Assembly (NCBI GenBank): GCA_031315915.1
Contig: JALDRK010000001.1
Span: 124,001 to 188,000, forward strand
From: Nitrospirales bacterium
Lineage (GTDB): Bacteria; Nitrospirota; Nitrospiria; Nitrospirales; UBA8639
Reading direction: 5' to 3'
DNA: 64,000 nt
Position 1 is the stretch's first letter. Each line of letters begins with the position of its first letter. The notes under the pieces were generated by a model. The model made no database searches. It had not been told where the DNA came from and was given only the letters and a program-made list of their open reading frames with translations. A program made the translations under genes and the position numbers. This document shows, piece by piece, positions 9,221 through 18,670 of this stretch.

Positions 9221-9405
9221 GGTTGAGCAGTGAGAGGCAGTTCCCGCTCGCGGACCGCCTCAGTCGCATATTTCAAGGCTTCGCGAATAACTCCCGAGCA
9301 AAGATCCGGATAGGCATTCAAAATCTCTTCTTTGCCCAAGCCGTCTGCCATCATTGCCACAATGGTGGCGACTGGGTGCGGAGGCCTAGAATGTGGGTAT
9401 TCCAT
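9169..9405 (-). pseudogene. Damaged DUF433 antitoxin
   Basis: The frame shows the DUF433 helix-turn-helix core: PHPVATIVAMMADGLGKEEI, then LNAYPDLCSGVIREALKYA and VRERELPL, the normal C-terminus. The normal N-terminus (about 15-20 residues with an RG.R.PV-type strand) is not in frame; an adjacent frame upstream reads NSRQMDGIP, which matches the family start, so a frameshift near 9385-9400 is likely. The frame also reads past the usual end into the toxin gene. With the truncated DUF5615 gene at 9113-9220 it makes a dead toxin-antitoxin pair. Confidence 0.6.
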
Positions 9406-9626
9406 CCATTTGGCGAGAATTGACGGTGATGGGTGTAAATTTCTGGGTTCTTCCTTCCGTCATTGTGAACCAACAGCCTTTCTGGGTCAATCATGAGAGC
9501 CGGGATGGATGTAATATAATAGATTTTCTAAATTTTCCTCATCACCGACCGAATACCAAAAATTTCCCCCCATGCTTCATCATAAGTGACCGGATTGATC
9601 CTAATTCCTAAAAGTTTGTTAATATG

Positions 9627-11441
9627 CTAAACCAATTCGGTGCCATGCATGCGGGCGAAGAGTTCCCAATCAAACGGTTTCGGAGCCACCGCATGTAGAG
9701 GAATGGGTTGTATGGTGCCGGGCTCTCGATAGGCTAACATGCAGCCGATGACCTGTTCCGGTTGTTCGATCAATCGGCGGATAGCTTCGTAAGCAAAAAG
9801 TTGGGCGATGGTTTTGTCCACCGGGGTTGGAAAAGCGCCCCGGAGAGTATGACCCAGGATCGTAGCCTTGGTCGCCACGGAAAGGGGATAGTGTCCGGTT
9901 CGTGTTTGCAAATGGGTCCACTGAGATATCCGGCCGCCGACATAATCCACCAGGCCATGCACTCCCCCCTCCGGATGATGTTGGTGCGGCGTGCGTTCGG
10001 CCACGATAATGATATGGCTTTTATTCCGAACGCCTAGCGTTTGTTTCAGCGTCCCCAAAATGACCTCCTCGATATACGCGTTAGGGTCCGGATGTTCGTT
10101 GACCAACAAGCCCTCGGCTCGTGCCTGATACGCACACATTAAGGCCAAATGACCGGAGCCTGCGCCCATGACCTCCACGAAAAAGACGCTTCCCATAGCG
10201 GCACTGGTGGCTTTGAGCGATTCGATGGATTGGTTGGCCAGCGAGACAGCCGACTGAACTCCGAGTGATGTAGTGCCGGCGATATTGTCATCGATCGAAC
10301 CCGGAATCCCCACCACCTGTATCCCAAACCGTTCATAGATGGCACGAGCCCCGCGCATGCTGCCGTCCCCGCCCAGCACGATTAACGCCCCGTCCTCCAT
10401 GAACGGTTTGAGATGATGAATGGCAGCCAGTTGAACCTCCTCATCTTTAAAATCCTCAAACCGGCTGCTGCCGATCGGGCTGCTGGCATGATTGCTCATG
10501 CCGCGCGTGTCCTCCTCCGTCACCAGGTTAATCCAGTTGTTGGCCAATCCCAGAAATCCGTGCTGCACGAAATGCACTTCGAGCCCCAAGCGGTTGCCTG
10601 TGACGCGGAGTTCCTTCAATGCCGCACCGGCTCCGGCAAAATCTCCCCCGGAAACCAAGGCCACAATCCGCCGGATTGTTCGAGGTTTCAAGATGACTTT
10701 CGCACGACGGTCTTGTTCCACCGTCATCCAGGCCTCACGAACCGCCCGTTCTTTTTCTGAAAGACCGACGGCCGTGGAATATCCGGACAATTGTCCATGT
10801 TCATAGGTGAGGAGGACGACGTTGTCCTGCCCTTCTTTATAAGCACCGAATTCCGAGAAGGCCTCGCTGAATGGACGAGGATCCAGGAAAATTAACAGAG
10901 CCCGCAAGGTCGAGCTGTGCGTATACAAACACAATACTTTTCCCTGATGGTCTTGCCCCAGTTGATGAAACCCATCTACCAATTCCACATAGAGTTCGAA
11001 GAACGAATGGCCTCCGGGATAACTGTAAAGCGGATGTTTAATTAAACGCTGTGCGGTCTTTGTATCCACCCCAAAGGCCCTGGCGGCTTCTTCAACTTCC
11101 ACGGTTTTTTCGATGCCGGTGGCCCAACCGAAGTCTTGCGATTCCAACGCCGCTTCGATAATGGGTCGCGTGAGTGTGGCTTTCCCGGGAGACAGGATGG
11201 ACACCACTCGTTCAAAGAGTTGGCGTGTATTGGGGCTGTTGCTCACCATATGCACAAAGGCTTCCGGATCCAAGTAATTATGTAGTTGCAGGAAGTCTAG
11301 TTGCTTGCCGACCAGGCCTAAGGTTTTGGCAAGAGCGGTACCAATGGCATCGGCTTTGGGAATTCCACCGCTCGGGATCAAGGACGTTCCGAAACCGGCA
11401 ACCCACACGAAATTTCTTACTGTCCATTTGAGAGACTCCAT
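9627..11441 (-). CDS. Histidine phosphatase - 6-phosphofructokinase fusion (5' end frameshifted)
   Basis: The C-terminal part (about 255-600) is an ATP/PPi phosphofructokinase: VALVSGGDFAGAGAAL, VLGGDGSMRGA and GIPGSIDDNIAGT are the nucleotide and substrate loops, so it should phosphorylate fructose 6-phosphate. The first about 240 residues are the C-terminal part of a histidine-phosphatase domain (CLYTHSSTLRALL). The RHG motif of that domain lies at 11438-11446 in a different frame (LLFTMRHGVSQMDSK), which crosses over near 11375-11410 into SGGIPKADAIGTALAKTL. The ATG at 11441 falls inside the RHG codons and is not the true start; 11550 or 11487 are candidates. A one-base frameshift or error therefore splits the gene. 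Fusions of this type suggest fructose-6-P/fructose-2,6-P type control, but that is inference. Confidence 0.82.
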   Translation of the reverse strand: MESLKWTVRNFVWVAGFGTSLIPSGGIPKADAIGTALAKTLGLVGKQLDFLQLHNYLDPEAFVHMVSNSPNTRQLFERVVSILSPGKATLTRPIIEAALESQDFGWATGIEKTVEVEEAARAFGVDTKTAQRLIKHPLYSYPGGHSFFELYVELVDGFHQLGQDHQGKVLCLYTHSSTLRALLIFLDPRPFSEAFSEFGAYKEGQDNVVLLTYEHGQLSGYSTAVGLSEKERAVREAWMTVEQDRRAKVILKPRTIRRIVALVSGGDFAGAGAALKELRVTGNRLGLEVHFVQHGFLGLANNWINLVTEEDTRGMSNHASSPIGSSRFEDFKDEEVQLAAIHHLKPFMEDGALIVLGGDGSMRGARAIYERFGIQVVGIPGSIDDNIAGTTSLGVQSAVSLANQSIESLKATSAAMGSVFFVEVMGAGSGHLALMCAYQARAEGLLVNEHPDPNAYIEEVILGTLKQTLGVRNKSHIIIVAERTPHQHHPEGGVHGLVDYVGGRISQWTHLQTRTGHYPLSVATKATILGHTLRGAFPTPVDKTIAQLFAYEAIRRLIEQPEQVIGCMLAYREPGTIQPIPLHAVAPKPFDWELFARMHGTELV

Positions 11442-12284
11442 GCCGCATCGTGAACAATAAGGTGCGGGCGCTTAAATCTTTTGGCATTAACCAGTACCGG
11501 TCGTTGCCGATGTCCAGGACGATCCGACCTTCGGCCAAATTTGGGGTCATGTGCTCGCGCGGCACGATCGCCACGGGCCGACGCCTTATGGGTTTTTTGT
11601 AGCCCCGATCGAGGCCCGGAATAAGGGCGACAGCTCGCCTTGGGCGAGGACGGTTCCAGGCCGCGAAGAACACCAACTCATCTCCCGGCAAGCTTGCTGA
11701 ATCAGCTCTTGTCTGGCTTGTCCGGTATGCCGCGGCATTGACAAAATTCTCTTGAGCTGCCCGAACAAAGACTTGTATCGCCGCCATGGCTTCGGGCACA
11801 CGTTGCAGACGCTCTATTGATGTTGCCGAAGGAGAGGAGTCTCAGCCCCTTCCATGGGTGGACGCATGGCAATCGCTTGGCCGTACGATAAAAGCCCTTC
11901 TATGTTCACAAATTCCAAATTCTCCGTTTGTGCCGTCATCTCATCACCTCAACCGTTAGAACACATCACTGCACGTAGCCTTCAAACTGCAGAAAGGGAA
12001 GTATTTTATACTAATGTGTTTAGAATTTTCAGTAAACACACAAACCAGAACGGAAATCACAGGCGGCTTCTGAAGCCTTCCCACTTTTATTACCTCTCCT
12101 TGCAGAGAAGGTTTAGCTCAGAAAAAGCCATGAATCTGTCCGGCTCGGTATCTATCAAATTTTAGAGCATAGGGGTTTCGGAATATGGCTGCAGTTTTGA
12201 CGTTATTCATCCGGCCTACACTCGCCTCCATTATCTCATTTGCCATAATATCAAAATTCGCGATAATCAATTTCAGGTATTCCT
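11442..12284. other. Stretch without an intact gene; upstream part of the fusion gene and pyk leader
   Basis: 11442-11550 carries the N-terminus of the phosphatase-phosphofructokinase fusion in a shifted minus frame. Further upstream, to about 11940, minus-strand frames look protein-like in pieces (for example FVRAAQENFVNAAAY near 11740-11780) but switch frame and match nothing I recognise; they may be a longer N-terminus or a decayed gene. 11950-12284 is AT-rich and shows nothing beyond the expected pyk promoter region. Confidence 0.4.
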
Positions 12285-13688
12285 ATGCAAAAAACACGAA
12301 TCATTTGTACGATCGGGCCGGCGACAGAATCCTATGACATGTTGCGGAAGATGTATGACGCCGGCATGAATATCGTTCGGTTGAACATGTCCCATGGTAC
12401 CCATGAATCCCATGCCAAGGTGATCAAATATATTAAGACGCTTAACACCAAAGTTCCATTTCCTATTCCGATTCTCTTGGATACCCAAGGCCCTGAAATT
12501 CGTACAGGAGATTTGTCGGTTGACCTCAACCTCAAGCAAGGCACGGTCGTGTCGATCTCTGCGCGTGGGCCTATGGATGTGGAGGAAAGCTCCATACACA
12601 TCAACTACGCCGATTTGATGGAGACCGTGAATGTCGGAGATAAGATTACGGTGGATAATGGGTTGATTAATTTCGAGGTTTTGGAAAAACAGGATCGCCT
12701 CATGCAGTGCCGGGTCCTTGATGGAGGCGTCTTGAAAAGCAAACGCCACGTCAATTTACCCGGCATTCGCGTCAATCTCCCGGCGATTACGCAAAAGGAC
12801 GAGAAAGATATTGCATTCGGTTTAGCCGCGGATGTGGATTTTATTGCTCTTTCCTTTGTTCGGGAAGCCGGGGATATTCGACAACTGAAACAGCTTATGG
12901 GCAATAAAATCCGGAAGGTAAAAATTATTGCCAAAATTGAAGATCAGGAAGGCGTTCGAAATCTGGAAGAAATTATTCATGAGTCCGATGGCATTATGGT
13001 TGCTCGAGGAGATTTAGGGGCGGAAATCAACCTGGAAGATCTGCCGAATGTGCAGCGCAGAATTGTCCGTCTCTGCGCGGAATACGGCAAACGCGTGATT
13101 GTGGCCACCCATCTTCTGGAGTCCATGATTCACAATCCCATTCCCACGCGCGCCGAGGTCACGGACGTGGCCAATGCCATTTATGAAGAGGTCGATGCGG
13201 TCATGCTGTCCGGAGAAACCACAGTGGGAAAATATCCGCTGAAATGCATTGAATATCTCCGAAAAATTTCCATCAAAACCGAAGCGATTCGGGGATTACA
13301 GTTTGCGAAACAGTTAAAACTGACCACAGACAAACAGCAGTTGGCCATTGCCGCCGTCCAGCTTGCCGAAGGGTTACGGGCCAAAGGGATTGTCGTAATG
13401 ACTCGTCGAGGCATCATGGCGGACTTCGTCTCAAATTGTCGTCCATTTTCCACTAATATTTATGCCTTCACGAATGGGAGCCAATCCCGCAGGACCATGA
13501 CTCTCAATCGAGGAGTGTATCCGTTCAGGATCGATTTTAGCTCAGACCCAGAAAAAACGTTGCAAACCGCCTTCAGAATCTTAAAAAGCCGTGAACATTT
13601 CCAACCCGGAGAAAAGGTTGTAATTATCTCAGACGTGTTGGCCCAACAACGGGTCGATTCCATTCAAATTCGAGAAATTCCCGGTTAA
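12285..13688 (+). CDS. pyk: Pyruvate kinase
   Basis: Final step of glycolysis, phosphoenolpyruvate + ADP to pyruvate + ATP, in the cytoplasm. 467 residues, full length for the bacterial enzyme. Visible signatures: TRIICTIGPAT at the N-terminus, NIVRLNMSHG, the B-domain (about 70-165), the active-site signature IIAKIEDQEGVRNLEEI with its catalytic lysine (about 215), MVARGDLGAE and MLSGETTVGKYP (about 310). The C-terminal regulatory domain is complete. It is divergent from the phosphofructokinase fusion gene, so two irreversible glycolytic steps sit together. Ribosome site is weak. Confidence 0.97.
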   Translation: MQKTRIICTIGPATESYDMLRKMYDAGMNIVRLNMSHGTHESHAKVIKYIKTLNTKVPFPIPILLDTQGPEIRTGDLSVDLNLKQGTVVSISARGPMDVEESSIHINYADLMETVNVGDKITVDNGLINFEVLEKQDRLMQCRVLDGGVLKSKRHVNLPGIRVNLPAITQKDEKDIAFGLAADVDFIALSFVREAGDIRQLKQLMGNKIRKVKIIAKIEDQEGVRNLEEIIHESDGIMVARGDLGAEINLEDLPNVQRRIVRLCAEYGKRVIVATHLLESMIHNPIPTRAEVTDVANAIYEEVDAVMLSGETTVGKYPLKCIEYLRKISIKTEAIRGLQFAKQLKLTTDKQQLAIAAVQLAEGLRAKGIVVMTRRGIMADFVSNCRPFSTNIYAFTNGSQSRRTMTLNRGVYPFRIDFSSDPEKTLQTAFRILKSREHFQPGEKVVIISDVLAQQRVDSIQIREIPG

Positions 13689-13933
13689 CACCCCTTCCCT
13701 ATTCCGCTCATTTCATAAAATTTCCGTCAATCATGATTTCTATTTTCCTTGTGGTCATTCCTGATTCCAGGGCATAAGCCTCCATTTCTGCATGACATTC
13801 TGAAAGATTGCTGTCCAATTATTGCAATTCTTGGCCAAAAGCTTTGGTTGTCGCAAGCTTTTAAGAGCTATGCCGAAAACGAAGATAGGCAAATACAATC
13901 ATTTACAGGGCTGCTCAAGATTGGGGGTGGGTT

Positions 13934-14191
13934 ATGTTTGTTTCAGGGGTAGAAACGGAACAGCATGCACAAGTCTTACAACCGTTAACTTCAAACAACC
14001 GACCAATATCGGCAATCCAAAAGACCGATAAGGACGACGAGGATCAGAGAAAAGTGCAGGCAACGTCCTCGGCAGTACAAGACCGTGTGACACTGTCCAA
14101 GGAAGCTCAGACGTTAGCGGATCACATCCGACAAAATCAAAAACCCGGCACCAGCACGCTTCAAGACTCTCGAACTCCTTTTGATCGATAA
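13934..14191 (+). CDS. Small hypothetical protein with FlgM-like motif
   Basis: 85 residues, rich in Gln, Thr and charged residues, probably disordered. The segment VQDRVTLSKEAQTLADHI (about 48-66) resembles the 'D.V.LS.EA' motif in FlgM-like anti-sigma factors and small flagellar proteins, but the C-terminal sigma-binding helices are missing. Function unknown. It is convergent with the DnaJ-domain gene and separated from it by a strong hairpin. Confidence 0.55.
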   Translation: MFVSGVETEQHAQVLQPLTSNNRPISAIQKTDKDDEDQRKVQATSSAVQDRVTLSKEAQTLADHIRQNQKPGTSTLQDSRTPFDR

Positions 14192-14231
14192 AAGCCGGTC
14201 CGGAAAAAAGCTCGGTCCCAAGATTCCCCCC

Positions 14232-14256
14232 CCCCGGAGACGTTCAGGCTCCGGGG
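14232..14256. terminator. GC-rich hairpin between convergent genes
   Basis: CCCCGGAG/CTCCGGGG with a 9-base loop, preceded by a run of ten C (14226-14235). It lies between the end of the small gene at 14191 and the end of the J-domain gene at 14266, so it can serve both directions. There is no clear U-tract on the plus side; AT-rich sequence follows. Confidence 0.55.
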
Positions 14257-14265
14257 AAATCAAAC

Positions 14266-14934
14266 TTATCGTCGTTCATAAAATAATTCACAGGCTTGGA
14301 CATAGCCATCCCGCCATCCGGCACGATAGGCCTGATCAAGCATATCCCTCACTTGGGATTGTTCGGCATCACTCTTAATCCATCCCGGAGCACCACTCCG
14401 AACCATTTCTACCGCAATATCGACAAGATTAGTTTTTCGTTTTTGCACTTCCTCTGTGACAAGGCCATCAATGCCTTCTTCCGCCCGTGCCGTCACCACA
14501 AGCTCCTCAAAGGTGTCATAACCCTGCCGCTGAATCACCCGTTCACGGATAAGGGCCAATTCCTGTTTAATGAATTCCTTTTTACTCATCATGATTCGCA
14601 ACATTTCTCTCCGAGCCTCATCGCGGAGGGTCCCTTCCATTCGTTCCACGACCACCGCAGGGGGAACACTCTCTTGAGTCTCGACATCCTCCGGATACCG
14701 ATTGGGGCTATCCATCTGACCTAACCGCAAACGATCATAGGTTTTTCTGGCGTCAGGATCCCCTAAAATTTCATAGGCGGCGTTGATTTCCCGAATTTTT
14801 TGTTCGGCGTTTCGATTTCCTTGGTTTCGATCGGGATGATGTTCCAGTGCTAACTTGCGGTAGGCTTTTTTAATGTCCTCCTGCAAGGCTTGCGGTGATA
14901 CGCCGAGGACCGCATAATAATTTAATGTCGCCAT
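14266..14934 (-). CDS. J-domain protein (DnaJ-like co-chaperone)
   Basis: 222 residues. Residues 1-70 are a classic J domain: NYYAVLGV, a helix II rich in Lys/Arg, the HPD motif in LALEHHPDRNQGN, and INAAYEILGDPDARKTYDRL. HPD stimulates Hsp70 ATPase. No Gly/Phe region, zinc-finger or substrate-binding CTD follows; instead there is an alpha-helical, charged C-terminal region (about 95-222) unlike DnaJ or CbpA. It is therefore a specialised type III J-protein recruiting DnaK to an unknown client. Monocistronic, ending at the hairpin at 14232-14256. Confidence 0.88.
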   Translation of the reverse strand: MATLNYYAVLGVSPQALQEDIKKAYRKLALEHHPDRNQGNRNAEQKIREINAAYEILGDPDARKTYDRLRLGQMDSPNRYPEDVETQESVPPAVVVERMEGTLRDEARREMLRIMMSKKEFIKQELALIRERVIQRQGYDTFEELVVTARAEEGIDGLVTEEVQKRKTNLVDIAVEMVRSGAPGWIKSDAEQSQVRDMLDQAYRAGWRDGYVQACELFYERR

Positions 14935-15017
14935 TGTTCAGACCCTTATTCCATTTGAATTATTTCATTCCCGTAAGTGATGACAGTTAAACCGACAGAA
15001 TCCGACAACCTCAATCC

Positions 15018-15554
15018 ATGTCGATATTTCAAACACGTATTCTCTCCGCCCCATTGGTGCTTATGATGCTGGCGGATTCCTTCCCGTCCATTAGCCAAAA
15101 TCCATTTTCACCCAATCAAGTCCCTTTGGTAACTCATGAGTCTCACAGCACGAAAAGCTTTTTTATGACACCCCCTCAGAATATCCTGCACGTGGCTAGA
15201 AAGGCTCATTCTTCTCCCATTCCTATATCTATTTCAACGCTTCTGGAAGACCCTCAACGATTCCATCAACAACTCATTACAATTAGAGGAGTCATCAAAC
15301 AACCGGAATTACATCTCGACGAAACTCAGCTCAAGGAACATTTTGTATTTCGCTTAACGGAAGGAACCCAATTTCTCACGGTATTCGGCACTCACGACCG
15401 TACCCAAGGTCCGCCTTTCATATCAATGGGCCAGCAGGTTGAAGTCATTGGCATGTTCTATAAAGAGCGGATCCTGAATTCTTATCCCCTCTCGAATCTG
15501 CTAGAAGCCCATACAGTCAAACCCTATCCTGCGATTGAACCGGATCGAACCTGA
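15018..15554 (+). CDS. Exported hypothetical protein, possible OB-fold
   Basis: 178 residues. The N-terminus has a hydrophobic stretch (APLVLMMLADSF) that could be a signal peptide. The second half (about 68-165) has an alternating strand pattern, SISTLLEDPQRFHQQLITIRG through QQVEVIGMFYKE, which resembles small OB-fold domains where a 'D...Y.gk.V.v.G' start is usual. No catalytic motif seen. It is convergent with the glycosyltransferase gene. Function unknown. Confidence 0.65.
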   Translation: MSIFQTRILSAPLVLMMLADSFPSISQNPFSPNQVPLVTHESHSTKSFFMTPPQNILHVARKAHSSPIPISISTLLEDPQRFHQQLITIRGVIKQPELHLDETQLKEHFVFRLTEGTQFLTVFGTHDRTQGPPFISMGQQVEVIGMFYKERILNSYPLSNLLEAHTVKPYPAIEPDRT

Positions 15555-15572
15555 GCAGCTACATTCGTTTTC

Positions 15573-16661
15573 CTACTTATTCAGGAAAGTTTTCAAGATA
15601 TCAGTAGCCTTCTTCGCGCCATTTTGTGGAGGGGAAAGACGAGGGAGGGGATGTTCCATAACCCTCATCAATGCGTGTTCCCAGGAGCCCGATTGGAAAT
15701 CCTCCCTGCTCAGTTCATACGCTCGACCATATTGATGAGCATAGTCTACGAGATTGGCTTCCTCGACGAAATTATCCCGACGAACGTAAATTATCGGGGT
15801 CCCATAGTGAATGGCTGTCACGATCGTGGAGTATCCCGGCTTGGTCATCACGAGATCGGATTGGCTTAACGCTTCCAAAAATGGCACATTCAGACTTTCC
15901 CAGCAGGATATTCGCGTGAAGGCATCAGGCACCGGAACCCCGGAAACGATAAAATGAAACCCCTCCAGGGCCTGCAGGGCGTTTAACGGTAAATGGCCAA
16001 AGGGCACGCCGCCAAAAGCTACCAACACCAATCGATCATCAGGACTCAGCGAGAGTATTGTTCGAATGTCAGAGGTCTTGGTAGGAAGGGACAAAAACGA
16101 TGGTCCCACGTTCGAACTCCGGGGAAAAGCCGGCATGTCAATGCCCGGAAAAAGCCGAATCAGATGAGAGGCTTGGCCATAGGCCTCTTGTATTTCCCGA
16201 AGAATGTCCTGCTGCCACCTAGCATGAAGCGGCCTCAGATTCAACAAAATCTGATCCCAAGATAAAGAAGCAATCGCCACGGTGGGCAGCCCGGCTTCAA
16301 TCCCTGCGGCAATGCCAAAATGAGAAATATTTGAAATCACCAAATCAATCTCATTGTCCCGAATCGCTTCAGCCTCCTTTTTGACATTGTCAGCCCAACC
16401 CTGATGGAAATGTTGATAGGCCTTCCACGTGCCATCGATGTCGATTTCCAGAGGTCCCTGTTGAAGACATCCGATATCCTGCTGCTTTTCTTGAATCACC
16501 CAATTCCCGTGCAACTTGTGTTCAAAAAATTCCCGTGGCACGGTGGTCCGCAAAATGACTTCTGCATCCGGAATACGTTGGCCCAATTCATTCAATATAG
16601 GGATGACTTGTGCCGCATGCCCGTAGCCATGGGATGAAATCGAACACCAGATTTTGACCAT
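15573..16661 (-). CDS. GT-B family glycosyltransferase-like protein
   Basis: About 362 residues. The opening MVKIWCSISSHGYGHAAQVI contains the GHxxQ-type glycine/histidine loop of GT-B glycosyltransferases related to MurG and GT28. The C-terminal nucleotide-sugar side is seen in LVLVAFGGVPFGHLPLNAL, SDLVMTKPGYSTIVTAIHYG and IIYVRRDNFVEEANLV. Donor and acceptor are unknown; neighbours give no hint. The ATG at 16661 is preferred over the GTG two codons upstream. Confidence 0.82.
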   Translation of the reverse strand: MVKIWCSISSHGYGHAAQVIPILNELGQRIPDAEVILRTTVPREFFEHKLHGNWVIQEKQQDIGCLQQGPLEIDIDGTWKAYQHFHQGWADNVKKEAEAIRDNEIDLVISNISHFGIAAGIEAGLPTVAIASLSWDQILLNLRPLHARWQQDILREIQEAYGQASHLIRLFPGIDMPAFPRSSNVGPSFLSLPTKTSDIRTILSLSPDDRLVLVAFGGVPFGHLPLNALQALEGFHFIVSGVPVPDAFTRISCWESLNVPFLEALSQSDLVMTKPGYSTIVTAIHYGTPIIYVRRDNFVEEANLVDYAHQYGRAYELSREDFQSGSWEHALMRVMEHPLPRLSPPQNGAKKATDILKTFLNK

Positions 16662-16794
16662 ATTCACCGCTTATAATTGGATCCGAAAGATTCCTTGCTC
16701 TGCAAAAAGAATTTGACACTCAACTTGCTTGGGACATATCACAGCAAATAAAATGTGGAACTCTCACAATTGTCATCGAATCGAAACGCATTCT

Positions 16795-17262
16795 ATGAAT
16801 TTTCCGTACCAGGAATTCTCCACGTTCCGTAGTTTGTTGATATACTTCTTCGCTACCTTTGCACTGACCATCTCAGCCTGCAGCCACCAACCATCTCATA
16901 AGCGTCATCCAAAGCCGACGCCATCCCTGAGCTCTCCTTCATCGGTAGAACAACATCTCCTTGCGACGGTCAAGCAAGCGGAATCGCTCCCACCTGGGAA
17001 TCCCCTTCTCCTCAGCAGTCTGTACAGCCTGGCGACTTACTATGAAGACCAGAAGGAATATGAGAAGTCCGCCATGCAATACCAACGAGTGTTGGATCTA
17101 AAAGAAAATCAAATCGGTCCGAATCATCCTGATTTAGCTCTTATCCTCAATCGATATGCCCAAGTGTTGCACCAAGCCAATCGACACTCTGAAGCCCAAA
17201 GCGTGACAGCCAGGGCCAATGCGATCATGAGGAAATCATCCACGAATTCCTCCACCCAATAA
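16795..17262 (+). CDS. TPR-containing lipoprotein
   Basis: About 155 residues. The N-terminus from the ATG at 16795 has a hydrophobic core and a lipobox ending ISAC (Cys about residue 24), so it should be lipid-anchored. The mature part is Pro/Ser rich and then holds about two tetratricopeptide-like helix pairs (LLLSSLYSLATYYEDQKEYE, PDLALILNRYAQVLHQANRH). TPR proteins of this kind scaffold envelope complexes; no partner is indicated. An upstream in-frame start at 16729 would spoil the signal. Confidence 0.75.
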   Translation: MNFPYQEFSTFRSLLIYFFATFALTISACSHQPSHKRHPKPTPSLSSPSSVEQHLLATVKQAESLPPGNPLLLSSLYSLATYYEDQKEYEKSAMQYQRVLDLKENQIGPNHPDLALILNRYAQVLHQANRHSEAQSVTARANAIMRKSSTNSSTQ

Positions 17263-17292
17263 TACGAACAACGGCCTGTTTTTCTTCACTGT

Positions 17293-17316
17293 TTTTACCT
17301 GGTCTATCAGGTAAAA
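17293..17316. terminator. Perfect 9-bp inverted repeat downstream of TPR gene
   Basis: TTTTACCTG/CAGGTAAAA with a 6-base loop, 30 bases after the TPR lipoprotein stop. The arms are AT-flanked but no long T-run follows, so it could be a weak terminator or an operator for the zinc-ribbon gene starting at 17455. Confidence 0.45.
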
Positions 17317-17454
17317 CTTGCCTATCCATAGTTACGATCCCTGCCTATTTTAAGGAAATTCTTGCGTTTTATGTCAGGATTATAGCTGTTAATGCTGGCA
17401 TAAGACTTGTTTCTTATTAAGAGGTCATTCACTATTAAACCGAGGAATCCCGTC

Positions 17455-17739
17455 ATGAAAAACTTGCCCAAAACTCCCACGAAGCGAGGACGACCGAGAA
17501 AAGGCAACCCTCTGAAATCTGGGCAATCGTTGGCTCCAACTTCCTCCCATCCCCGTTGCGCGAAATGCGGATCACGCACAGTTCAACTCGAGCAATTAGA
17601 ACAGGAATTGTTAGCCTCCATGAGCATCCACTGCTTAACCTGCGGGCATTACACATTCATCGGTCGTCCGGTGATTCGGTTGCTGAAACGACCGAATGTC
17701 ATCATTCCCGACTCGATCAAACGACCAGCGGCTAGTTAA
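17455..17739 (+). CDS. Small AT-hook / zinc-ribbon protein
   Basis: 94 residues. Begins with a basic segment including an AT-hook-like KRGRPRKG (about 10-17), then a two-knuckle zinc ribbon: CAKC near residue 37 and CLTC near 65. Such proteins bind DNA or RNA in a structural way. Start chosen at 17455, where GAGGAAT precedes the ATG by about 8 bases; the longer frame from 17407 is not supported. Convergent with the reductase gene. Confidence 0.7.
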   Translation: MKNLPKTPTKRGRPRKGNPLKSGQSLAPTSSHPRCAKCGSRTVQLEQLEQELLASMSIHCLTCGHYTFIGRPVIRLLKRPNVIIPDSIKRPAAS

Positions 17740-17770
17740 ACCAAGGGCCGCGACATAAAAGCTTGGGGGA

Positions 17771-18670
17771 TTACCACGATTCGGACCGTATACTGAGCGG
17801 GACCACTCCGGATTGTTCCAAACCGTCCACTATTTGGCGACAGGCCAGTCCATTGCCACACAAACGAAGATGACGTTGAGCCAGATCCGGAGAACATTTC
17901 AGAAGTTTCGAGAGATCAATGTGTTCATCCTCGGATGAATTCCTACTCACCGATAATATCCTTCCTGTCATCCCTTCCCATCCCGGCGGCCAGGTTCTGG
18001 TCAGTATAGGATGATAAACAAAATCTTCCGGGAACGTTTTCGCGATTTCCGATAATTCATCATGACACATGAGCTGGGAAAAATGTCGCGCACTCACGAT
18101 GAGTGTGAGTGCCCCCCCATTTGTCTCTCCTCCAGGACGATGACGATGAGCGATCCAATATCGGAGGTATGCCAAAAATGGTGTAATTCCAGTCCCAAAG
18201 GCCACACAGACTAACGACAGATCTTCCCATTTTCCCTCGTCTTCCAATCTCAGATTTGTCGATTTACAAATTTTCGTATTTTCATACACGGTCGCCACAG
18301 ATGCCTCAAGATCCAATTGGACTTTGATCTCTATGGGTGTTCTTTTCTCTTTCCAGGCAAGGACTTCCTCGGATTGCCACCAAATTGAGGTGTCCGAGAG
18401 GTCCTTATGCGTATGATTGATAAACGTCTCAAGAAGCCCAGGTTGAATCTTCGCCACATTGGAACGCGTATACATTCGCCTTCGATATTTCTGTGTACGC
18501 ACTCCAAAAGGTTTTGCGAGAAAGGCCGTTCCCGGACGCATGTCATCCTGAATTCGAAAAGCCTGCCCATCCACTTCTACATGACTAGGCAGCAACAAAC
18601 TCACTCGACACAATTCTCCAGGGTCTAGAACTTCTAAGTCCTGAATTATAGAGGAGACAAAAACTTCCAT
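17771..18670 (-). CDS. Ferredoxin/flavodoxin reductase-like FAD/NAD(P) oxidoreductase
   Basis: 299 residues. The C-terminal half has the NAD(P)-binding features of the ferredoxin-NADP reductase superfamily: VCVAFGTGITPFLAYLRYW (about 155-175), LIVSARHFSQLMCHDEL and a last LCGNGLACRQIVDGL, close to the CG...M motif. The N-terminal half would be the FAD-binding barrel (PGTAFLAKPFG), though its canonical RxYS motif is not obvious (YTRSNV near 67-73 may stand in). It should pass electrons between NAD(P)H and a carrier. Partner unknown. Confidence 0.75.
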   Translation of the reverse strand: MEVFVSSIIQDLEVLDPGELCRVSLLLPSHVEVDGQAFRIQDDMRPGTAFLAKPFGVRTQKYRRRMYTRSNVAKIQPGLLETFINHTHKDLSDTSIWWQSEEVLAWKEKRTPIEIKVQLDLEASVATVYENTKICKSTNLRLEDEGKWEDLSLVCVAFGTGITPFLAYLRYWIAHRHRPGGETNGGALTLIVSARHFSQLMCHDELSEIAKTFPEDFVYHPILTRTWPPGWEGMTGRILSVSRNSSEDEHIDLSKLLKCSPDLAQRHLRLCGNGLACRQIVDGLEQSGVVPLSIRSESW

